A stretch of 64,000 bases of DNA from Terana coerulea (Eukaryota > Basidiomycota > Agaricomycetes > Polyporales > Phanerochaetaceae), in contig JAKOGH010000806.1 in the NCBI GenBank assembly GCA_024811115.1, positions 177,564 through 241,563 of the forward strand, in the 5' to 3' direction. The notes below the pieces were generated by a model that saw nothing but the letters and a program-made list of their open reading frames with translations, was not told the DNA's origin and searched no databases. The translations under genes were made by a program, and so were the position numbers. Below are positions 56,514 through 64,000 of this stretch, piece by piece (positions within the stretch are counted from its first letter, which is position 1; each line of letters begins with the position of its first letter).

Positions 56514-59500
56514 TCAGTACGTGAGCTCAATATCCCCTTCCGCGACCAGATCCATGTCGTGATACGAGACTTTCTTACCGGCCGCCGCCCGCGGGTCTTC
56601 CTTTGCGTCCGGCGGTGGGGGCGGAAGCGGCCCGTTCATGCCACCCGCACGCCCTCCACGTCGTCCGCCAGGCCCAGGCTCCAGCGCAGCAGCCATGGGC
56701 TTTGCAGGTAGCCCAGCGTTCGCCGGTATTGCTGGAATCTCCGTCGGCTCATACCCAGGCGCGAACCCACCAAGGCGATCACTTAATCGCCTCGCGGTCA
56801 CAGCTTCGTCTCGCCGTGGCAGAAGGTAGGGTGCGGGGACGTAGGGGTTGGCGTATGGTTCCCAATATCCTCCGTTTGGTGGGTAGGGAGGGGGGGAACG
56901 CAGGGGGAAAGCGCCTTGATAGGGCCCAGGACGCGGGAACTCGGAAGGAGGAAGTGCATGCCCTTGTAGGCCGTAAGCCTGCGGCGGTGGCAGTTGGGTG
57001 GCATTACCAACCGGCTGAGGCGGGTGCGAGAGAGGCTGGATATGATGAGGATCAAGGACGAAGTTGTTGAAATAAGGTATCTGTATTTAATCAAGCTGAG
57101 TAGAGCTCTCAATCGACCACGCGGAATACGCACGTATTGCAGATGCTCGACGATATCTGGATGCTTGTTGACGATATGCTTCTCCACGAATGAAGTGGCC
57201 TTGAACAGCTTTTGACACGTTTTGCATCTGAATTTGCCCTCGTCTTCTTGCTTGATATGGGCAGCAACACTATTGCTTACTTCCCTGTAATCAACACGTA
57301 AGAAAGCAGGAACGGCACGTAAAGGAAGCACGTACTCTTCATAGCTCCTGCCAGAGTAGTCTCGTGGATCAACACTATCGCGGTTGATTAAGAGAGCAAT
57401 CTTAGAGTCGAGCCAATCAAGCCAACGCTCGTCTACAAAGAGTTCAATTCCAGTGCCGGCCATAGACATGTACCACGTACCGTTGCGTTTCCAGTCCCGG
57501 TTATCCGACTTGTCCTTAGCCGGAGTCTCCTTCACCCCATCCGCTAGCTCTGCGTCCGTTTTCTGATCTTTCTCAGCCTCGCGAGCCTCTGCGGCTTGGA
57601 TTTCCTGAAGCAACGCTGCCGACAACGGCTTCCTCACATGCTTGGCACACTTGCGCTGCAATTCCTCCACATGATCAGTGATAACAGCGCAGTAGTAGCA
57701 TGTGTTGTACGCAGTGCGGAGGTAGGCAAGGTACAGGTCAAGAGCAACCACCGTCTGTGGGTCGTCAGCGCAATGAGACGAGGCTGAACGTTTTTAACAC
57801 GCACCCTACGAGCCTCTACCGCCTTCTCGTCGCCGAAATCCAGCGCATCTTGCTCTCGAAGATCAGCCATGACCTTCTCAATCCGCCGTTCCACCGTTTC
57901 GCTGCCCCTCTCCGCCGGCCCGTCATCCTCAGAGTCTCCACCGTTCTCCAAGGACGTATCACCATGCTCTACGGTACCATTCGGCTCGCCGTTGACGGCG
58001 TCAACGTCGGGCTTGGATTCGAATTTGGTCTTGCGCAAGGTGTTGTATTGCGCTTCCAGGGTTGCCGCAAGTGCTTTTGCGTTGGTAAGGTCTTTAGACA
58101 ATCGGTCTGGTCTGCTGGCTACCTCGGGAGCATAGCGAGCTTTGGTTGTGAAAGGTTTCACGATGTGCGCAACATGCAATTTGAAGCCCTCGATCTATGC
58201 CCCGAAATGAGTTGAAAGCACGCACTGAGCAACGAGCTACGCACCTTCCTCTCGGACAAATCGGCAATGATATTGGGGATGTCGGCTTCATCTGTGAACT
58301 TAAGCCAACCTGCCCGATAGAAGTTGCGCTTCTGCAATGGGTCGCCAAGTGCAAGATAAACATAACCCGGAAGTTTGGCGCAGTTCTTTGAGCAATGTGT
58401 TAGTCTCAGAAAGAGTATGGTGCGCAATGAGCATACCTCCTCCAACTTCAGGCGGCCAATATCCGGTGGAATAGTCCGAATCATCACTTGGTTGCCTTCT
58501 GTCGGAATCAAGAGCTCCTCACCGCGGTTCGTCTGCCTCCTCGTGTCGACTGCTTGCTTTCCATTGACGTCGCCGCGGTTTGCATCCTGGTCTCCGGCCT
58601 CGTCTTCGGCCTCCACATTGAACTGCATATCATCGTCACCTGCAGTCTGTTTGGGCTCATCAGATGGCACAGCTGTTTCGGCCGTCTCCGGAGGAGCGTC
58701 GGCACTGGCACCAGATGCTCCCTCGCCATTCGTAGCGCCATCCTTCACAGACGGCTCGGTGACTTCAGGCTCTTGCTCTGGCTCCTGCACGTCTGAGTCG
58801 TGCTTTCCGGCTTCCAAGTCCAGAAGGAACTCGTCAAGACGTCCCTTCCAGCCGACCTTGCGGACACGCGCCCGTAGTTGCACAAACTCGGGAGATGGGT
58901 CGTATTTCTCGGCGAACCACGGAGACTTCTTGTGGTGGTCGAACATTCGTTGCAACTACGATATAATGACGATGATTTAGTCTGAGATTCTTCACAGGAA
59001 GACACATAACACAAGTAGCTACACTCAACAATGCGCAAGGATGGGCGACAGAACGACGAGTTGCGAGACGGACAATGTGTGATGCTAACCTGTTGTGCAG
59101 CGAATTCCTTCTTATACTTCTCCCATCGTGACCGGATGCCATTACGAGGCTTGGAGCCGTCTCCGCCTCTTGTTCAGCAGCCTTGTCCGCATTATCCTCC
59201 TCAGTGGCTTCTTTAGGGAAGAAGTAGCGGAACCAGTCGGCATATTGCTTTAGGGATGCGGGGTATTCCATTGTTCTTGGGTCTTGTGGATATGTGTGCA
59301 TGGATCCACGGTGCGGTGGTCTTGGAGGATACGGTCCCCGGTTCGGGGTGACGCGTAACCATGACCGCGCGAGTGTGTATCTATGAATGCAATTGGTACA
59401 GACCACTAGGAAAGAAAACAAGCCTGCGCACCATAGTCATCGCCATAACGGGGACGCGGGTCGTACCTGTCGCGCTCCCACGGTGAAACGGAACGACGTC

Positions 59501-59802
59501 GCTTTCGGCCTGCAGAATGGAGCGTCATGCCACTTCTCGCGTTTTGAATATGAATGTACACGTACCTTCGTCCGGTGGAGGGCTGCGACTCCTACCACGC
59601 CGACTATAGTCATAACCCGCCCGCTCTCTTTCATACTGCGTCCAGGCCCTCTCCCTCTCGTAAGCATCCCAGTCGTTTCGGTACGGGTCCGACGGCGGAT
59701 ATCCAGAGTCAGACCTAGGTGGGGGTAGCCAGAGCGATATGGAGACCGCGAGCGCGATCTACCACGAGGAGGAGGGTAGCCAGAACCAGACCAAGACGAC
59801 AT
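56514..59802 (-). CDS. ARS2: Ars2/Serrate-family zinc-finger protein (RNA polymerase II transcript fate)
   Basis: Ars2/Serrate bridges the nuclear cap-binding complex to RNA processing and decay. The start MSSWSGSGYPPPRGRSRSRS at 59802 is an Arg/Ser-rich N-terminus. YPASLKQYADWFRYFFPKEA, QRMFDHHKKSPWFAEKYDPS, an acidic linker, IRTIPPDIGRLKLEE and YVYLALGDPLQKRNFYRAGW follow. Then come WLDWLDSKIALLINRDSVDP and the C2H2 finger CKTCQKLFKATSFVEKHIVN-KHP. The Pro/Gly-rich C-terminus ends DLVAEGDIELTY at 56514. Frame shifts of the one-base-missing type occur in the C run near 59735 and near 59195. About eight introns. The family call rests on the order of these blocks and the C-terminal single zinc finger. 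Confidence 0.87.
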
Positions 59803-60886
59803 GTTGTTTAGAGAGTGAAGCTGAGAGAGAAAGAGAAAGAAGCGAACGCAGGGGGACAGATCAGAGTCTGCGAGAGAGAGTAGGCGAGCATGATGAAGCA
59901 CAGACCTCTTAGTATCGCGACACAACGAGCAGAACGGTGTTCTCACTCTCGCCGAGACAGTGCTCAACGGTGTTCGCGATGAGGAAAGCAACAATTCTGG
60001 CGTGCACTGTCACCTCGCCATTCAAACTCCGCCGGCGCTTCCAAGGGCGCCCTCAAGCGCCGACACGCCATCCGAACTGCCAGTTCGGGAGTCGGGACCC
60101 AGCATTAGTCTCCCTAGGCAGAGTAGACAGACTCAGATGTACGGACGGTCGTCTGTCTGACGTCTGCTTTTTCAACCGGGGTCTTAGGCACTAGTCCGCC
60201 ATCAGCCGACATGCCGCTTACTCAGAGGCCAAGCAAGACCAAACAGCACGATGTTCAACGCGTAGAGGACCGTGCAACATCCCACTGCACTCGCGTTCTG
60301 TGTGCCTACTTGAATACATATATTTGCTCAATGATATATACTGCTCTGGAACTTACCAGAAGGGATAAGAACTGCCATCCGCTTCACTGCGCCTGGCGTA
60401 GTGATTAATCAAGCCATCCAGAACTACGGCGCCTTGAATATTGGCGTAGAAGTATTTATTTGCGCTGTGTAAGAGGCTTGTATAGACATCTTTAAAGGCA
60501 TTTCATTGCTGTTCAACGTGTGCTGTGAAGCTTCAGACTGAAAGGCTAACCAAGGCGTAGGAGAGGCAGATGCCCTGCGTCCGGGGCCTGTCGTAGCAGT
60601 GATTTCCTGTCAAATGCTGCAGAAAAGAGACAAAGGTGTACCTAATGAAGGTGGTTTCCATGTTGTATAATATGTGGAGTCTCGCCAGTGTCTTCTCACA
60701 TTATCGTCGTCTTCTCCGGCGACAGAGGCAGCAGAGCGAGAGGAAGGCGCTTGATGACTAATACATCCAAATCGAGCGAGAATCGCCATATATGGGACTA
60801 GTGCTTAAGGCCCACGCGTCAGAAAACAGACTACCCAGCATACATCATGCGCAAAAACATATCGATTCAAAGGGAAGTCGCTACGC
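59803..60886. other. Intergenic region upstream of Ars2
   Basis: About 1.1 kb: the promoter side of Ars2 and the 3' side of Esf2. Near 59803-59880 the DNA is rich in GA/CT, as in fungal 5' leaders. No gene or repeat is recognised. Confidence 0.5.
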
Positions 60887-61924
60887 CTAGAATATGCTAC
60901 TGAGCACGCTGTTGAGCTGCTTTTGCTGAGATACGTCCGCTGCTTCCTGCACAGCTGTTCTCCGCTTCTTCTCCCTAGGTGCTACCCTCTCGCCTTCTGG
61001 CCGCTCACGTTTCTGAGGCTTTGTGCCTTCGGTAGTCAGAGTCTGTCCGGAGTCGCCTCCATCTTGAGCCTTCCTTTGGGCACGTTTGTCCAAAACGCGA
61101 GCGAGTTCGACGTTCTTGAGGTACTCCTGCTGCTCACGCCGAGACTGGGACAATTCCACACGGAGTCGGGCTGCGTACAGCAGCTTCATGGGCTGTATCA
61201 CGATGGATTCAGCGGGCCTGCGAAGAACCTGAATTCGCTGCAAACTCACCAATTTGCTCTGTAAGCATGCTCCACTTGAATCTGGGCAAATACTTCATAG
61301 TCCAGACATCGTCCCTCCACCGAGTGCCCTTCTTGCCGCCAATGGGCTGCGCGTTCAACATTTCCGCGACAGACCGTGCTATTTTCTTGTCCTTAAACTC
61401 CACCCAGCCCTCCGTGAAATGCACTTTTTGGTGGTAGTGAACTTCTTTCGAGGTACGTCCGCTTAGCGTCTGGCATATTCCTATGAATATCGTTTACAGC
61501 ATTGGCCACTAAAAACACGCACCTTCGGCTTGCAAGTAAACTCTTCCAATCTCTCCATACTGGCTCATCAAGTGTCTGACCTTGGTAGGCCGCATGCCTG
61601 GAGGTATCCTCGATATGTAAACGACACCGGTCTTCTCCTGCGCTGCCTTGAATTTCGCAAGATCCTCCGGAGTAAGAGGCTTTACAATTTTCTCCTGCGG
61701 CCCAGAGAACCCGTCTGGAAGCATTCCCTCTCCCAACCCGACTTCGCCGTCATGCTCTGAGCCCTCCTCTCCTGCTTCTACATCCGAGTGCTGGACGTTT
61801 TCTGGGTCGTCATCCCCACGTTCTGAGAGTTCGCGAGAAGCCTGGGATTTCGATGACTCCGCCTCAGATTCCCTGCAAAGCGATCATCAAGAACGAACCG
61901 TGAATCGGCCTGAGGTTTGGTCAT
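60887..61924 (-). CDS. ESF2: Esf2/ABT1-type pre-rRNA processing factor
   Basis: Esf2 works with Dbp8 in early 18S rRNA processing in the nucleolus. A likely start is the ATG at 61924 (MTKPQADSR). An acidic N-terminus follows ([19 protein letters not shown]), then the RRM-like core [19 protein letters not shown] with [49 protein letters not shown] and the basic coiled tail ([33 protein letters not shown]) come next. The stop is at 60887. Shifts of one base near 61450 and 61425 break RKKFTTTKK from its neighbours. The first exon/intron junction near 61880 is unclear. Confidence 0.87.
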
Positions 61925-62100
61925 CGTGGTGGACGGTGTGCGAGAGGTGGATTACAAGCGGGCGCTTTCGTCAAATTCTACAGGGTTAGAAAACACGGAT
62001 ATCTGTATTAGGAAGGTATGTAAGATGGAATGCTACTTGGTACTTAGTACGGTGTACAACGGTGTTACATATTAATAGGTAATAGCGAAGATTTTTACAA

Positions 62101-64000
62101 CTATGCCTTGCCAAGGCCACCAGTTGTGCGCGATCTCCAGCACAGTATCATCCACGTCAATCCCAGAGACAAGACCAGTAGGCCCACAGCACCGACGATG
62201 GATCCCATAACGATCTTCCCAATCCGCCAGCCCCTTCCACCTCCGACGCCGCATCCTGCCGTGATAGCGGCATCGCATGGCTCACCCTTCGGCCGCCTGC
62301 TCTGGTACGACCCGGCTTGCAGCTGCGTGTAGTACGGGTCACCAGTTCCATTCACCAATGCGCGGGCAGCGATGGTCAGGACCGGCGCCGTGTAATCCAG
62401 TGCGACCTCACTCTGCACCCAATCGCTTCGGATATCCCAGAAGCGATCCCCACTGTCCGGCCCCCTACTACACCGCCGTACAGAACATAGGCTTCACGCT
62501 CGGGGACGGTGTCGATGTTCGCAATGTCTTCCGGAGATGCCCCAGTAGACAATGCAGAGTGAGGATTTGAGGGTGCGTTGGGATTGATTCCGACTACGTA
62601 TGGAGCTGAAGGCAAGTGTGAGCTAAAAGACACGCTAAAATTCAGATGAGGCCAATTACCTGTCATGGGGTTATTGCCCAAGACGTAATCGAGTTGGCCT
62701 TGCGCGAACGCTTGATATGACTCCTGCTTCGCGGTGGTTGAGGCCAGACCCGAGTCTGCAAAGCGTAGCAAGAGCATCGCCGCGTTCAGTGCGGGATTGA
62801 GCGATGCGTCGTCGGAGTCTCCGGGGTAGTACAGAAGGCCGCCTACGCGTGTTTGAGCATATACCTCCAATGACGGTTGTGAGACCTACCTGGCGTGTGC
62901 ATTGCTCGGCTAGAGCCATTCACAATTCGGTCTAAATAGCTCTCGGCGTCCTGCTTCCAGTTCGTTTGGGTTCCCGCAGCCAACTGTGGGTACGCCTTCG
63001 CCAAGTGCGCACCGAGGACAGCAACACCTGGTGACTTCTCGTCCCAATTGAACACAGCGTCTCCTTGCAGGTGAGCAGCCAAGCCCTGTTTCTTGTAGGT
63101 CTGTGTGGCCTGGTTGTATGCGTCGGTGGAATTACTCGCTAGGGCCAAAAAGAGTGCGGCGATGGCGAGTTCGTCGGTGTAACCTGAAGAAGCGTACGCT
63201 TGACCCGACGCTGGTACGGAAGTCTGGTACGTGCGCTGAGGGACAGATGCATTTGTGGCGAATGAATATAGTTGCTGGGCGTGCGTAAGGAGCGTTGAGG
63301 CATAAGATGTGTTTAGGAGGGTTGTTGTCCCGGAAGATGACAACGTGCGGTTATTGTACAATGCGGAGCAGGCCGCGAAGGCAGCGGCGGCCTGTGCAGC
63401 TGCATCCGTTCCGGGGCTGAGCGTGCGTAGCGAAGTAAACTATGCTCAGCAAGTGCCTCAAACACCCGAAATATTGGAAAGCCGTACCTCGTGCTATTTA
63501 TTTGGTACGATGTCCTCGGGACGGGGATACCTTTGTCGCCGCCCCAGTAGGCATTATCGAGGTCCGCGTCTCCAATCTGTACATATAATGTGTTCTCCGC
63601 GGGATGTGCCTTGATATGGACGACGCAGTTAACCTCAAGTTCGAAGGTCTCGTGTGACGCGTAAATACCTTCATTAACCAGTTCAGACTCCATCTGAGCA
63701 TGTCGTCCAGGTATGCGGTCTGGTTCGCAAGTTCATATCCTTGGGCAAGTGTCAGCACTGCCGGACTCGGCTACGAACACCTTGCTAACCTCGACCGAAG
63801 TCCAGCGCGCCCCAGCAAATAGACATGACGGCAAACGACTGATCAATTTCCAAGAAGTTAACAAATGCGTAGCACGTGGTGAAGACGCGGTTACCATTGG
63901 GAATGTGTACTTGATGTAATCTGTAGGCCAAGTCAGCCCAGCACACGCGATCACCCACACAGACTCACCTCCAGCATCGTAGTAGCCCCCAGTCAAATCC
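62101..64000 (-). CDS. Glycoside hydrolase family 9 endoglucanase with C-terminal membrane anchor (5' end outside window)
   Basis: GH9 inverting cellulases cut beta-1,4-glucan. The gene runs off the right edge, so its N-terminus is missing. The first visible residues are TGGYYDAG, joined by splicing to DYIKYTFPM, giving the catalytic DAGD motif. AYLDDMLRWSLNWLMK, QIGDADLDNAYWGGDKGIPV, GYTDELAIAALFLALASNST, QGQLDYVLGNNPMT, VGINPNAPSNPHSALSTG (conserved His) and GGVVGGPDSGDRFWDIRSDW follow. The C-terminus has a hydrophobic helix (IVGAVGLLVLSLGLTWMILC) and a short basic tail (WRSRTTGGLGKA). That anchor is known from other agaricomycete GH9 enzymes. One G missing in the run complementary to 62461-62465 shifts the frame before GPDSGDRF. 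Confidence 0.9.

Noticed and set aside
1..64000. CRISPR arrays, bacterial operons, ribosomal RNA genes, retroelement polymerases
   Set aside because: No evenly spaced repeats, no rRNA sequence and no reverse-transcriptase or integrase motif was seen on either strand.

Overview
The window is nuclear DNA of a filamentous basidiomycete fungus, most likely an agaricomycete. The reasoning is as follows. Genes are dense, lie on both strands and are cut by many 45-75 nt introns with GT/AG ends. Their protein set is that of a fungus: Sec12, TAF9, Prp31, Rrp8, Esf2, Ssk1, Ars2/Serrate, Isu1, a 3-methylcrotonyl-CoA carboxylase beta subunit, a KDM3-like JmjC protein, type III polyketide synthases and a membrane-anchored GH9 cellulase. 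There are no bacterial operons, no CRISPR arrays and no viral genes. All exon models are read by eye, so splice sites are proposals.

Layout. 0-2.7 kb holds a Sec12-like ER protein (+) and TAF9 (-). 2.98-8.08 kb is a nested transposon: a short Mutator-like element with about 47-bp inverted ends and a 9-bp target duplication is split by a 4.5-kb hAT element with a perfect 8-bp duplication and a decayed transposase. Next come an intron-containing tRNA-Ala(UGC), an Ale1-type lysophospholipid acyltransferase (-), and two divergently facing type III polyketide synthases (13.8-15.2 kb minus, 19.0-20.4 kb plus) around an almost gene-free 3.6-kb stretch. 21.1-36.1 kb is compact and mostly housekeeping: a MARVEL-like protein, a one-pass membrane protein, WDR89, MCC beta, Prp31, Isu1, Gpc1 and an unrecognised multi-pass membrane protein. 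36.3-37.5 kb is a large foldback palindrome of about 370-bp arms, with a 375-bp TA-flanked MITE in one arm only. 38.3-64 kb holds a Gfo/Idh/MocA oxidoreductase, Rrp8, an FG-repeat protein with a P-loop ATPase domain, a beta-lactamase-like serine hydrolase, a JmjC demethylase, Ssk1, Ars2, Esf2 and a GH9 glucanase cut by the window edge.

How the genes relate. Most are independent housekeeping genes. Gpc1 (glycerophosphocholine to lysophosphatidylcholine) and Ale1 (lysophosphatidylcholine to phosphatidylcholine) are consecutive steps of phosphatidylcholine reacylation. Rrp8 and Esf2 both serve ribosome assembly. The two polyketide synthases are clear paralogues.

A striking property of the sequence is the number of single-base indels that break otherwise conserved reading frames, including genes expected to be essential. 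Several are in short homopolymer runs. This looks more like residual assembly error than mass gene death, and it tempers every pseudogene call here.
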